The notes beneath the pieces were generated by a model. The model was not told where the DNA came from and did not search any database. It worked only from the letters and a program-made list of their open reading frames with translations. A program made the translations under genes and the position numbers. Shown piece by piece: positions 28,019 through 36,177 of a stretch of 64,000 nt of DNA (position 1 is its first letter; each line of letters begins with the position of its first letter). The DNA is taken from contig NZ_JARVRS010000001.1 in assembly GCF_030209575.1 (NCBI RefSeq), positions 1,364,001 to 1,428,000 on the forward strand, read 5' to 3'. The stretch comes from Leifsonia sp. fls2-241-R2A-40a (GTDB taxonomy: Bacteria > Actinomycetota > Actinomycetes > Actinomycetales > Microbacteriaceae).

Positions 28019-28372
28019 GTGGCGGTGACGTTCGTGCTCGACTTCAGCGACGGCCAACGCGTCGAGACCAGTGGCAACGGGGTGATCGGGCGCAATCCTG
28101 CTGTGCACACGCCGGGGACCGAGATGGACGACCCGGGTCACGTCGAGCTCATCACCGTGGAGGACGACCGGAAGTCGGTCTCGCGCGCCCACCTGGCGTT
28201 CGGGCAGTACGACGGCGTGTTCTGGGTGATGGACCTGGGATCCGCCAACGGCACGACGATCACCTACCCGGGCGAGGGCACGTTCGCGTGCGATCCGAAC
28301 ACCCGGCACGAGGTGGATCCCGGCTCGGTGGTGCGCTTCGGCGGGACGTCGTTCGCACTCACCCGGCGCTGA
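28019..28372 (+). CDS. FHA domain protein
   Basis: 117 residues consisting of one forkhead-associated fold, which binds phosphothreonine. The conserved positions are visible: GVIGRNPAVH, SVSRAHLAF and DLGSANGTTI. No kinase or transmembrane segment is fused. GTG start at 28019 with GAGAGGGG upstream. It shares a transcript with the Pif1-like helicase, hinting at a phospho-dependent partner, but this is inference. Confidence 0.85.
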   Translation: MAVTFVLDFSDGQRVETSGNGVIGRNPAVHTPGTEMDDPGHVELITVEDDRKSVSRAHLAFGQYDGVFWVMDLGSANGTTITYPGEGTFACDPNTRHEVDPGSVVRFGGTSFALTRR

Positions 28373-28413
28373 GCGCGACCCGGCGACGCCGCTGACGGCG
28401 GTGCCCAAAGGGC

Positions 28414-28968
28414 TCAGTGGTGGTGGTGAACCGTCACCGCGGCGATTCCCGCATCGGTGAGCCCGAGCGCCGGGATGGTGACGGCGCAGACCACGGAGGC
28501 GCTGAGCGCCAGAGCGATGACGAACCGCATCGAGCCGGACTGGTCCGGGTTCGGGCGTCCACGACGGATCACGACGGCTGCAGTGGCCGCGATCGTGACA
28601 TCCAGGAGTGAGGCGGCGCCCATCGGCGCCAGCGGAAGGGCCAGGACCGTTCCGCCCGAAGCGGTGGCGCCGACGACGGCGAGAGCCGCCCACAGGCCGA
28701 CCGGGACGAGCGCAAGCGCCGGGATCAGCCGGAACACCGGCGGCCGGTCGCGCGCGAGGGTGGCGGCCGCCCATCCCAGCTCTGCGAGAGCGAGGATCAG
28801 GAAGGCGGCCAGCAGTGCAGGAGGTGCGCTGGGGGCCAGGGCTGCGTGAAGCAACCCGGCCCCCAGTGCGGCCACGGCGAGGAACGCACGGGTCGCCGGG
28901 CCCGCCGCGACGGCTGTCGAAGCCGAGGCGGCGGGGGCGACCCGCAGCGTATCCGTCATCCTGCTCAT
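28414..28968 (-). CDS. Hypothetical integral membrane protein
   Basis: 184 residues, about five transmembrane helices, rich in Ala, Leu, Val and Pro. No family motif recognised. The protein ends naturally in four histidines (VTVHHHH), which could coordinate a metal at the membrane surface. ATG at 28968. It precedes the DUF4383-like gene on the other side (20 nt), both reading leftward. Confidence 0.65.
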   Translation of the reverse strand: MSRMTDTLRVAPAASASTAVAAGPATRAFLAVAALGAGLLHAALAPSAPPALLAAFLILALAELGWAAATLARDRPPVFRLIPALALVPVGLWAALAVVGATASGGTVLALPLAPMGAASLLDVTIAATAAVVIRRGRPNPDQSGSMRFVIALALSASVVCAVTIPALGLTDAGIAAVTVHHHH

Positions 28969-28988
28969 AGGAGCCGTGGCCCCGCCGG

Positions 28989-29402
28989 TCAGGCGGCGGC
29001 CGTACGGGCGCGGGTCCCGCGGTCGGCGCCGAGGCCGGTACCGAGGAGGACGATCGCGCTCACCAGGTGGAGGAAGTGGTCGGGCGTGTTCAGAGCGAGG
29101 ATGTTCGCGTCCGTGCCGACCAGGAAGAAGCCGATGATGCCGAGGAGCAGGTAGACGGCACCGACGGTGGTGTTGACCGCCTTGGCGGCGGCGACGCGGG
29201 TCAGGCCGGCGATCAGCAGTGCTGCGCCGATCAGGAGGTGCGCGATGTTGTGCAGCGGGTTCACCTCGAAGATGCCGAGAAGCAGGCCGCCCTTGGTGGC
29301 GACGAATCCGACTCCACCGGTGACGGCGAAGCCCAGCAGACCGACCAGCAGGTACACCGCTCCGAAGATCGTGGCCACAAGGCGATTCGGTGATGTGCGC
29401 AT
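28989..29402 (-). CDS. DUF4383 domain membrane protein
   Basis: 137 residues with four transmembrane helices. The tandem AVYLLVGLLGF and AVYLLLGIIGFF plus NPLHNIAHLLIG and DHFLHLVSAIVLL are hallmarks of DUF4383, a family of unknown function. ATG at 29402 has GGAAGGAAC upstream; the longer frame to 30026 runs antisense into the next gene and is discarded. Probably first gene of a two-gene unit with 28414-28968. Confidence 0.85.
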   Translation of the reverse strand: MRTSPNRLVATIFGAVYLLVGLLGFAVTGGVGFVATKGGLLLGIFEVNPLHNIAHLLIGAALLIAGLTRVAAAKAVNTTVGAVYLLLGIIGFFLVGTDANILALNTPDHFLHLVSAIVLLGTGLGADRGTRARTAAA

Positions 29403-29565
29403 TGTCTTGTTCCTTCCATAGGACGGCGCACGGACGCGCGCCTCACTAACCCATTCGCAGCATCGACCCAATCGGATTGCGGCCACAGGCCCTTGCGCGA
29501 CCGGTGGCTTTCTGCCGCACGTTACAATCGCTGGACACGCAGGGCGACCGCCGGGGGATTTATCG

Positions 29566-30837
29566 ATGCGACGACAGAGCAGATTCGGGCGAATCGCGCT
29601 CGCCGCGACAGCCGGGATCGTGGCGCTCATCCTTGCCGGGTGCACCTCCACGGCGGGGAGCGCCGACTTGCCCGAGCAGCAGTCGGGCGGCTTCTCGAAG
29701 GACGTGGAGAAGCGCCTGTCGTCGGCGGTGACCGACGGGATGAAGCTCGCCGATGCCTCCGCCGCCTTCGTGGGCGTGTGGGCGCCCTGGTCGGGCAGCT
29801 GGACGGACGCGCTCGGCACGACGAAACGCGGAGGGACGACGCCGGTCTCGGCCGACATGACGTTCCGGATCGGGCAGAACACCGTCCCGATGACCTGCAC
29901 CGTCCTGCTCGAACTGGTCGACGACGGCGTCGTGAGCCTCGACGATCCGCTCACCAAGTGGCTGCCGGGACTGGTCGGCGTCGAGGGCGTCACCATGCGC
30001 GAGCTCTGCCAGAACACCTCCGGCATCGGCGACTACATCGCCCAGCTGAACCCCAAGTTCCTCATGAACCCGACCCGGCAGTGGCCGCCTCTCGAACTGG
30101 CGAGCGACGGAATCGCCATGGAGCGCTACGGCAACCCGGGCGAGAAGTACGGCCGATCGGCCACGAACGCCGTGCTGGTCGGGATGGCGCTGCAGAACGC
30201 GACGAATCGCAGCTGGCCGGAGCTCTACAAGCAGTACGTCTTCGACAAGCTGGGGATGACCTCCTCATCGCTGCCGGACAGCTCGCAGTTCTCGGTGCCC
30301 GGCCCGCACGCGGTCGGGTACTCCGTGGGGCTCGACGGCGCCGGAGCCGTGGTCTGCTCACCCATGCGGGATGTCAGCAAGATGTCGCCGTCGCAGGGGT
30401 GGACGTCCGGCGGAGTCGTGTCGAACGTGCATGACCTGAAGGCGTTCGGCCAGGCGCTGGCGAGCGGCAGCCTGTTGAGCGAGAAGTCGCGGAAGGCCCA
30501 GGTCGACGCCGTGGTGAACGGGCAGTCGTGGGAGCGCTACGGGCTGGGTGTGCAGTTGCTGGGCCCGCTCCGCGGGAGCAGCGGCGCCGTCCCCGGGTAC
30601 CTCTCGGCGGTGTACTCTGACCCGGCCTCCGGCCTGACCATCGTGGTCGCGCTGAACAACTCGACACCCGGTCCGGGATTCGCGCAGCTGCTCGCGCAGC
30701 GGCTCGCCTCGATCGTGTCCAAGACCCCGGCGAAGCAGAAGGGCGCGAAGGTCGTCGCATCCCTCCCGTGGTCCGAACAGCAGGCGGTCGAAGCGATGAC
30801 GAAGTCGGCGCCGTGCCCGGCCAAGAAGGCCGGCTAG
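29566..30837 (+). CDS. Serine beta-lactamase-fold lipoprotein, predicted catalytically inactive
   Basis: 423 residues. Signal peptide with lipobox LAGC (Cys26), then a class C beta-lactamase/D-alanyl-D-alanine carboxypeptidase-like domain. Family context is clear at FRIG...PMTCTVLLELVDDG and SLDDPLTKWLPGL, but the SxxK catalytic motif is replaced by Gln-Asn-Thr-Val at 104-107 and the YxN motif by Tyr-Gly-Arg at 195-197; the third HxG-type motif is also not recognisable near RGSSGAVPGY (336-345). It should therefore bind but not hydrolyse peptidoglycan-like ligands, or have another role. Reading frame is intact, so it is not a decayed gene. Converges on fliW. Confidence 0.85.
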   Translation: MRRQSRFGRIALAATAGIVALILAGCTSTAGSADLPEQQSGGFSKDVEKRLSSAVTDGMKLADASAAFVGVWAPWSGSWTDALGTTKRGGTTPVSADMTFRIGQNTVPMTCTVLLELVDDGVVSLDDPLTKWLPGLVGVEGVTMRELCQNTSGIGDYIAQLNPKFLMNPTRQWPPLELASDGIAMERYGNPGEKYGRSATNAVLVGMALQNATNRSWPELYKQYVFDKLGMTSSSLPDSSQFSVPGPHAVGYSVGLDGAGAVVCSPMRDVSKMSPSQGWTSGGVVSNVHDLKAFGQALASGSLLSEKSRKAQVDAVVNGQSWERYGLGVQLLGPLRGSSGAVPGYLSAVYSDPASGLTIVVALNNSTPGPGFAQLLAQRLASIVSKTPAKQKGAKVVASLPWSEQQAVEAMTKSAPCPAKKAG

Positions 30838-30844
30838 GCCGGTT

Positions 30845-31228
30845 CTACGCGCCGGCCAGCGCCGCGAGCTCGGCTCTCACCGGGAACGCGTCGTCATCGA
30901 GCACGAGCTGCAGGGCCGCTCCGGTCGCCCGATTCACGATGACGGGCGCCAGGAGGTTGACCGTGCTGCCTTCGCGCGACGGGGTCACCACGACGAGCAA
31001 CAGGGCGTCCTCCGGCGCGGAGACGCCCAGCTCGCCGGCGCGGTCGTCCGGCAGCTCCGGCGAGTAGCCCGGGAGGTGACGTTCGGCGTCCAGCGTGAAC
31101 AGCCGGATCTCCGGGCGCTCCACCGAGGCCAGAGTGTAGAGGCCATCCGCCCCGGGGACCGGGTCGAGGGTGAACTCGTCGAGCGGCTCCAGCCCGGGCG
31201 GCGGGGCGAGGAAGCGGACGGCGCTCAT
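30845..31228 (-). CDS. fliW: Flagellar assembly factor FliW
   Basis: 127 residues. FliW binds flagellin and sequesters CsrA in other bacteria, linking flagellin synthesis to export. Motifs such as LLLVVVTPSREGSTVNLLAPVIVN and the GxxQLVLDDD-like end are family-typical. ATG at 31228 overlaps the flgL stop (ATGA). No csrA lies in the window, so a partner must be elsewhere or lacking. Confidence 0.92.
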   Translation of the reverse strand: MSAVRFLAPPPGLEPLDEFTLDPVPGADGLYTLASVERPEIRLFTLDAERHLPGYSPELPDDRAGELGVSAPEDALLLVVVTPSREGSTVNLLAPVIVNRATGAALQLVLDDDAFPVRAELAALAGA

Positions 31229-32109
31229 CGGAGGAAGTCCATCAGCGTCGGCTGGAGGACGCGCGCCGTGACGGCGATCGCGGTCTGATAGTTCACGTCC
31301 TGCGTCTTCAGGTCGAGGATCACCTTGCTGAGGTCGACGTCCTCCAGGGAGGAACGCTGCCCCTCGAGGGCGTTCGCGCCGACGGCGAGTGCATCCTTCG
31401 CCTTGTCGATGCGGGTCTGGCGGCCGCCCACCTCCGCGTGCTCTCCCACGATGGCCTTCATCCTGTCGTCGATCTCCGCCAAGCGCGGGGTAACGCTCAC
31501 CCCGCTGCGGAGGTCGCTCACGGTGTTGTCGATCAGCGCGAACACCGACGAGGCGCCCGTTCCGAAGACGGCTGCACCGTCGGCATCCACCCGCACCGTG
31601 GTGTCGGGGCCGATCCTGCGCTCCACTGTACTTCCCGCGGTTCCGGTGAACGAGTAGTCGGGCTGGAACGCGACGCCCGCATCCGAGTTGCCGGCGAAGA
31701 CCGTCCGCCCGAGGTAGGTGGTGTTCGACAGTGAGAGGAGGCTCTTCTTCAGGCCGTCCAGCTCGGTCGCGATCGACTCCTTCGCCTCCGGCGACATGGC
31801 GCCGTCGTTCGCGCCCTGCACCGTCAGGTCGCGGACCCGGTGCATGAGCGACTCGACGGAGGTCAGGGCCGAGTCCGCGGTGGTCAGCCATGCGTCGCCG
31901 TTGTCGACGTTGCGCTGGTACTGAGCCGTCGAGGCTTGGTCGGCGCGGACGCCGAGGGCGCTCGCCGTGGCGGTGGGGTCGTCGGAGGGCTTGTTCAGCA
32001 GCCGACGGCTCGTCGCCTGGTCGTACAGCTCCGCCTGACGCTGCAGGCTCAGCTGCAGGTTGCGCTGGGCGTTGAGGGTCTGGGTCGCGTTGGTCACACG
32101 GCTGATCAT
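31225..32109 (-). CDS. flgL: Flagellar hook-filament junction protein FlgL
   Basis: 294 residues, flagellin-like. The N-terminus ISRVTNATQTLNAQRNLQLS and SDDPTATASALGVRADQ form the D0/D1 coiled coil; the C-terminus DVNYQTAIAVTARVLQPTLM packs against it. It links the FlgK ring to the filament. Start at 32109, two bases after flgK; part of flgN-flgK-flgL-fliW, read leftward from the FliA promoter at 34146. Confidence 0.94.
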   Translation of the reverse strand: MISRVTNATQTLNAQRNLQLSLQRQAELYDQATSRRLLNKPSDDPTATASALGVRADQASTAQYQRNVDNGDAWLTTADSALTSVESLMHRVRDLTVQGANDGAMSPEAKESIATELDGLKKSLLSLSNTTYLGRTVFAGNSDAGVAFQPDYSFTGTAGSTVERRIGPDTTVRVDADGAAVFGTGASSVFALIDNTVSDLRSGVSVTPRLAEIDDRMKAIVGEHAEVGGRQTRIDKAKDALAVGANALEGQRSSLEDVDLSKVILDLKTQDVNYQTAIAVTARVLQPTLMDFLR

Positions 32110-32111
32110 GG

Positions 32112-33536
32112 CTACCTCCCGACGAGTCCGGTGTGGTTGATGAGCACATCGAGGGCTTCGTCCACGGCGGTCATCACGCGCGCGGCCCCCTGGTAGGCGT
32201 GCTGGAAGGACAGCATGTTCATGTTCTCCTCATCCAGGTCGACGGAGGATCCGGCGAGCTGGGCGTTCGTGGCGGCGCTGGTGGCGAGATCCGCCAGGTC
32301 GGACTGCTGCTGCTCGGTGCGGCTGGCCACGCCGACCCGCACCACGAAGGCGGCCCACTGCTTGTCGACGGCGTTCGAGCCGGTGCCCAGCTGGCTGATG
32401 GCGTCCGCCATGCTGCCGTCCGTGCCGCCCGCTCCCGGCGTACCGGTCGCGATCTGGCTGACGCCGGTCGGGACGACCGAGAGGCCCAGGGCGGCCGGCT
32501 TGGTGGGGTCGATGGCGAAGAAGTCGAGCCCGGTCGCACCCGTCGGTGTCGTGCCGGTCGAGTGGATGGCGTTGACGCGCTGCGCCAGCGAGACGGCGAA
32601 GGCGTTGAAGCTGACCGCGGCTTCGGCGAGCACGCCGCCGGTCCCGGAGGCGTCGGCGGGCGCCAGCGTCGAGACGGCGCCTGCGATGGATCCGCCCTCC
32701 AGGGCGATGGCGGCGCCCGGCCGGTAGGTCCATTCCAGGCGCACAGGATCGGCGGCGGCGTCGGCCATGCGGCTCGCTCCGGCGGCCTGCACCGCGTTCG
32801 CGGTCGTGCCCGAGACCAGCGCGTTGCCGCCGACCAGCACATCCACCGTGCCGTCGTCGTTCGGCCGCACCACTCCCCCGGCCAGCTTCGCGATGGATGC
32901 GGTGAGCAGGTCGCGGCGGTCGAGAAGTTCGTTCGCGGACTGGCCCGAGGACAGAGCCGCGCGGATGCGTCCGTTGAGGTCGGCGACGGCCGTCGCCGCG
33001 GTGTTCAGGTCGGCGGCCATGCCGTCGACCGAAGTGCGCAGCGTGGTCCACTGGTCGTCGACCGCGCGATAGCCGCTCTGCAGCTGGGTGACCAGGCTGC
33101 CCGCCTGACCGAGCAGCACGCCCGCGGGGGCCTGCTCACCCGCCTGGTTGGCGACGTCGCCCCAGGCGGACCAGAACTTCTGAAGCTGCGCCGAGAGCCC
33201 GTTCGTGCCGGGTTCGTTGAGCGACGACTCGAGCGTGGCGAGTGCATCCGCCCGCGTGTTCGTGTAACCGGACAAGGCGGTGGTGGTGCGCACCCGGGAG
33301 TCGAGCGCAGCATCGTCGAGGCGCTGGATGCCGTCGACGCTGACACCCTGCCCGGGCCGTACTCCCCCGCTGAACAGCCCGGCCGATGCCAGGGCGGGGA
33401 CGCCGGAGGTGCTCACCCGCTGGCGGGTGTACCCCGGGGTATTGGCGTTGACGAGGTTCTGGCCGACCACATCCAGTCCGGCCTTCGCCGCGACGAGGCC
33501 CGAGTACGCGGTGCTCAGCCCGCTGAAAGTGCTCAT
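32112..33536 (-). CDS. flgK: Flagellar hook-associated protein 1 FlgK
   Basis: 474 residues. N-terminal rod-type motif (STAYSGLVAAKAGLDVVGQN then NANTPGYTRQRV) and the C-terminal ENMNMLSFQHAYQGAARVM are diagnostic of FlgK, the first hook-filament junction layer. It starts 4 nt after the flgN stop. Middle region is Ala/Gly/Thr-rich and variable, as in homologues. Confidence 0.96.
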   Translation of the reverse strand: MSTFSGLSTAYSGLVAAKAGLDVVGQNLVNANTPGYTRQRVSTSGVPALASAGLFSGGVRPGQGVSVDGIQRLDDAALDSRVRTTTALSGYTNTRADALATLESSLNEPGTNGLSAQLQKFWSAWGDVANQAGEQAPAGVLLGQAGSLVTQLQSGYRAVDDQWTTLRTSVDGMAADLNTAATAVADLNGRIRAALSSGQSANELLDRRDLLTASIAKLAGGVVRPNDDGTVDVLVGGNALVSGTTANAVQAAGASRMADAAADPVRLEWTYRPGAAIALEGGSIAGAVSTLAPADASGTGGVLAEAAVSFNAFAVSLAQRVNAIHSTGTTPTGATGLDFFAIDPTKPAALGLSVVPTGVSQIATGTPGAGGTDGSMADAISQLGTGSNAVDKQWAAFVVRVGVASRTEQQQSDLADLATSAATNAQLAGSSVDLDEENMNMLSFQHAYQGAARVMTAVDEALDVLINHTGLVGR

Positions 33537-33540
33537 CCGG

Positions 33541-34068
33541 TCAGGCCTCCGTGTCGAAGAAGCGCGCCGTGTCGCCGACGGTGCCGGTGCCTCCGACGCC
33601 GTAGACGCCGGGGTCGTCGCCCGCTCCGCCGAGCGAGCTCATGGTCTCCTGGGTGGACCGCGCCGCCTCGCGCAGCAGACGCTCGTTGGTGTCGCGGACC
33701 TCCGCGATCTGGCCGGTGAGCTCGGTCATCGCCGCGAGGTGCGAGCCGAAGATGTCGGACCAGATGCCGTCGGGCGCCGCGGTGGCGAGCTCGCGGAGGG
33801 TCGCATCCTGCCCCAGCCCCCACTGCTCTGCCAGAGAAGCCACTTCGACGGTGCGGGCGAGACCGATGGCGCGCATCCGCTCGATGACCTGCTCGACTTC
33901 ACGGGTGGCGTGCGAGATCCAGCGGGACTTCCCCGCGATCAGCAGCAGCTGCTCCTCCTCCAGCTTGAACAGCAGGAGCTCGAGAAGCTCCCGCTCCTTC
34001 CACAGCTGTGCGGAGAGCTCACTCGCGGCCATGTCGCTACCAACTTCCTCGTGAGTCGATGTGCGCAC
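33541..34068 (-). CDS. flgN: Flagellar export chaperone FlgN
   Basis: 175 residues, largely alpha-helical; ELSAQLWKERELLELLLFKLEEEQLLLIAG is the FlgN helical hairpin that binds the C-termini of FlgK and FlgL. The gene order flgN-flgK-flgL supports it. GTG at 34068 has GAGGAG six bases upstream and is favoured over the in-frame ATG at 34032. The last 40 residues are Gly/Thr-rich and poorly conserved. Confidence 0.88.
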   Translation of the reverse strand: MRTSTHEEVGSDMAASELSAQLWKERELLELLLFKLEEEQLLLIAGKSRWISHATREVEQVIERMRAIGLARTVEVASLAEQWGLGQDATLRELATAAPDGIWSDIFGSHLAAMTELTGQIAEVRDTNERLLREAARSTQETMSSLGGAGDDPGVYGVGGTGTVGDTARFFDTEA

Positions 34069-34119
34069 CTGGTCTCCTCGGGTCTGAAGGTGGGGGGATG
34101 TGTCCCCCGCCGATCCAGA

Positions 34120-34146
34120 CCATCGGCACGCTTGCGCCCGATGTTA
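34120..34146 (-). promoter_or_regulatory. FliA (sigma-28) promoter for flgN-flgK-flgL-fliW
   Basis: On the minus strand: TAAC (34146-34143), exactly 15 nt, then GCCGATGG (34127-34120). It matches the five other FliA-type promoters here except for one base in the -10. It lies 51 nt ahead of the flgN GTG. Confidence 0.75.
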
Positions 34147-34206
34147 GGCGCCGAGGTCCCCCGAAGTGCGGACCGACCTACCGCCTCACCACCGCTTGTC
34201 AGTATT

Positions 34207-34242
34207 CCCCGTACTGGGGGTACGTGCTGCCCCGTAATGGGG
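34207..34242. repeat. Tandem CCCCGTAxTGGGG boxes, candidate operator
   Basis: CCCCGTACTGGGG (34207-34219) and CCCCGTAATGGGG (34230-34242) are near-palindromes repeated with a 23-bp period, about two helical turns, so a dimeric regulator could bind both on one face. They lie between the divergent flgN and fliA genes. No regulator is assigned. Confidence 0.5.
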
Positions 34243-34386
34243 ACAGCCGCCATGCAATCTGAACAGGTTCGAATTGTTACCGTGAACAGCGGAAGACCCC
34301 TAGCACCTCGCTCGGCACCCGAAGTAAGTCCGAGCGTGTACCGCACCGCCCGAGTACCAGCGACGACCTCCCCGAAAGAGGCCGCC

Positions 34387-34410
34387 GTGAACTACCCGTC
34401 CGATGAATAA
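34387..34410 (+). CDS. Putative seven-codon minicistron upstream of fliA
   Basis: GTG at 34387 with AAAGAGG five bases upstream encodes MNYPSDE and stops at TAA (34408-34410). The stop overlaps the AAGGGG ribosome-binding site of fliA. The arrangement suits translational coupling or upstream-ORF control. It is very short, so it could be chance. Confidence 0.35.
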   Translation: MNYPSDE

Positions 34411-34423
34411 GGGGTCGCTCAGC

Positions 34424-35236
34424 GTGAACCGGAACGAACGCAACACGCTCGTCGTGGAGAACCTGCCGCTGGTCGGCTACCTGGTCTCCGACCTGTGCTC
34501 GCGCGCCACCCACCTGTCGCGCGACGACCTGGCCTCCGCCGGCGCCGTCGCCCTGGTGACCGCCGCCGACGCCTACGACGCCACCACCGGGGTGCCGTTC
34601 GGCGCCTACGCCCGCACCCGCATCCTCGGCGCGCTCGCGGACGAGCTGCGCGCGTCCGACTGGGCGACGCGTTCCGCACGCAAGCGAATCAAGGAGACGC
34701 TGGCGGTGCAGGAGAGCCTGACGGCCGCGCTCGGCCGCAAGCCCAGCGTCGACGAGATCGCCAACGCGCTCGGCGTCGACCGCGAGACCGCGATCGCCGG
34801 CCTCGCCGACGCCTCCCGGACCGTCACCGCCCTCGACGAGACGATCGAGCCGCTGCTGGTCTCCGAGACCGTCGGCCCCGAGGACTCCCTTCTGGCGAAC
34901 GAGCAGACCGCCTACGTCCGTGCCGCCGTCGCCGCCCTCCCCGACCGGATGCGCGCCATCGTGGAGGCCGTCTACTTCGATGACCGCACCGTCACCGAGA
35001 TCGCCGAGGAACTCGGCATCACGCACTCCGCCGTGTCCCAGCAGCGCTCCGAGGCGATCCGCCTCATGCGCGAGGGCATGGCCACCCACTACGCCGACGA
35101 GGGAGACCCCGTCGTCATCGAGGCGAAGACCTCGCAGGCCCGGCGCAGCGCGTATCTCGCGCGTCTCGCGCAGCATGCCGTCGCGGGAGTCTCCCGCCTC
35201 TCCCCCACGTCACCGAGCTCGGCGCGGGCGTCCTGA
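34424..35236 (+). CDS. fliA: Flagellar sigma factor FliA (sigma-28 family)
   Basis: Directs RNA polymerase to late flagellar promoters. 270 residues from GTG 34424. Region 2 spans DDLASAGAVALVTAADAYD to FGAYARTRILGALADELR, region 3 includes SVDEIANALGVDRETA, and region 4 has TVTEIAEELGITHSAVSQQRS as the -35-binding helix-turn-helix. The GTG at 34424 has AGGGG nine bases upstream; an in-frame ATG at 34403 has none. Six matching promoters lie in this window. No anti-sigma flgM is visible. Confidence 0.9.
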   Translation: MNRNERNTLVVENLPLVGYLVSDLCSRATHLSRDDLASAGAVALVTAADAYDATTGVPFGAYARTRILGALADELRASDWATRSARKRIKETLAVQESLTAALGRKPSVDEIANALGVDRETAIAGLADASRTVTALDETIEPLLVSETVGPEDSLLANEQTAYVRAAVAALPDRMRAIVEAVYFDDRTVTEIAEELGITHSAVSQQRSEAIRLMREGMATHYADEGDPVVIEAKTSQARRSAYLARLAQHAVAGVSRLSPTSPSSARAS

Positions 35237-35247
35237 CGGACGACCGC

Positions 35248-35274
35248 TAACGGGACGGCAACGACAGCCGATAG
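35248..35274 (+). promoter_or_regulatory. FliA (sigma-28) promoter for flagellin
   Basis: TAAC (35248-35251), 15 nt, GCCGATAG (35267-35274). Predicted start near 35281 gives a leader of about 53 nt with GGAGGAAAC before the flagellin ATG. Confidence 0.85.
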
Positions 35275-35333
35275 AGGCTGATGCGGACCACGGAAGGGCC
35301 GCGCACCACCACCCACATCATGGAGGAAACATC

Positions 35334-36170
35334 ATGGGTATGCAGATCAACACCAACATCGCGGCGAACAACGCCTACCGCAACCTGAACAACACGCAGG
35401 GCGACCTCTCGAAGTCGCTCGAGAAGCTGTCCAGCGGCCTCCGCATCAACCGTGCGGCGGACGACGCGGCCGGCCTCGCCATCTCGGAGGGCCTGAAGTC
35501 GCAGGTCGGCGGTCTGACCGTCGCCGCCCGCAACGCTCAGGACGGCATCAGTGTCGTGCAGACCGCTGAAGGTTCGCTCACCGAGGTCCACTCCATCCTG
35601 CAGCGCATGCGCGACCTCGCGGTGCAGGGCGGCAACGACTCGAACAACGCGACCTCGCGCGCGGCGATCAAGACGGAGGCCGACGAGCTGGGCAAGGAGC
35701 TCAACCGCATCACCAACGGAACCAACTTCAACGGGATCGACCTTCTCAAGGGCGGATCGCTGAACTTCCAGGTGGGCGCGGGTTCGACGGCGAACGACAC
35801 CATCGCGGTCAGCCTGGCCGACGTCGCCACCTCGGTCGGCACCCTGTCCGGCGCGGCCGGCGCCACCGGCTTCGACGTCACCAGCAACACGACGGCGAAC
35901 ACCACGATCACCGCGATCGACACCGCGATCACCGCGATCTCGACCGCTCGGTCGGAGCTCGGCGCCTCGCAGAACCGCTTCGAGTCGGCTGTCCGCAGCC
36001 TCAACGTCTCGAAGGAGAACCTGTCGGCCGCGTCCAGCCGCATCACCGACACCGACATGGCGGAGGAGATGGTGAAGTACACCCGCTCCAACATCCTGTC
36101 GCAGGCCGGCACGGCGATGCTCGCTCAGGCGAACCAGTCCAACCAGGGCGTGCTCCAGCTGCTCCGCTAA
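35334..36170 (+). CDS. fliC: Flagellin
   Basis: 278-residue filament protein. N-terminal D0/D1 (MGMQINTNIAANNAYRNLNN, SSGLRINRAADDAAGLAISE) and C-terminal D1/D0 (SRITDTDMAEEMVKYTRSNI, ending QSNQGVLQLLR) are intact, while the surface-exposed centre is only about 90 residues, so the filament subunit is near minimal. The Toll-like-receptor-5-type helix (LQRMRDLAVQGGND) is present. ATG at 35334 chosen by homology and its ribosome-binding site. A strong hairpin follows, limiting readthrough to fliD. Confidence 0.97.
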   Translation: MGMQINTNIAANNAYRNLNNTQGDLSKSLEKLSSGLRINRAADDAAGLAISEGLKSQVGGLTVAARNAQDGISVVQTAEGSLTEVHSILQRMRDLAVQGGNDSNNATSRAAIKTEADELGKELNRITNGTNFNGIDLLKGGSLNFQVGAGSTANDTIAVSLADVATSVGTLSGAAGATGFDVTSNTTANTTITAIDTAITAISTARSELGASQNRFESAVRSLNVSKENLSAASSRITDTDMAEEMVKYTRSNILSQAGTAMLAQANQSNQGVLQLLR

Positions 36171-36177
36171 GCAGGCT

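Larger units (their letters stand above)
34069..34423. other. flgN-fliA divergent intergenic region
   Basis: This 355-nt gap contains the FliA promoter for flgN (34120-34146), a pair of CCCCGTAxTGGGG boxes (34207-34242), two TGAACAG words spaced 23 nt (34260 and 34283), and a seven-codon minicistron (34387-34410) just before fliA. No clear housekeeping -35/-10 pair for fliA could be chosen with confidence. It is the likely control point of the flagellar system. Confidence 0.6.

Noticed and set aside
25189-28110. 973-codon antisense open frame across ctaG, the hypothetical gene and the helicase
   Set aside because: Covers three supported genes in the wrong frame and has a composition (Arg, Gly, Asp, His) typical of shadow frames.
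29403-29565. 163-nt gap before the beta-lactamase-like lipoprotein
   Set aside because: No RNA fold, repeat or promoter clear enough to report.
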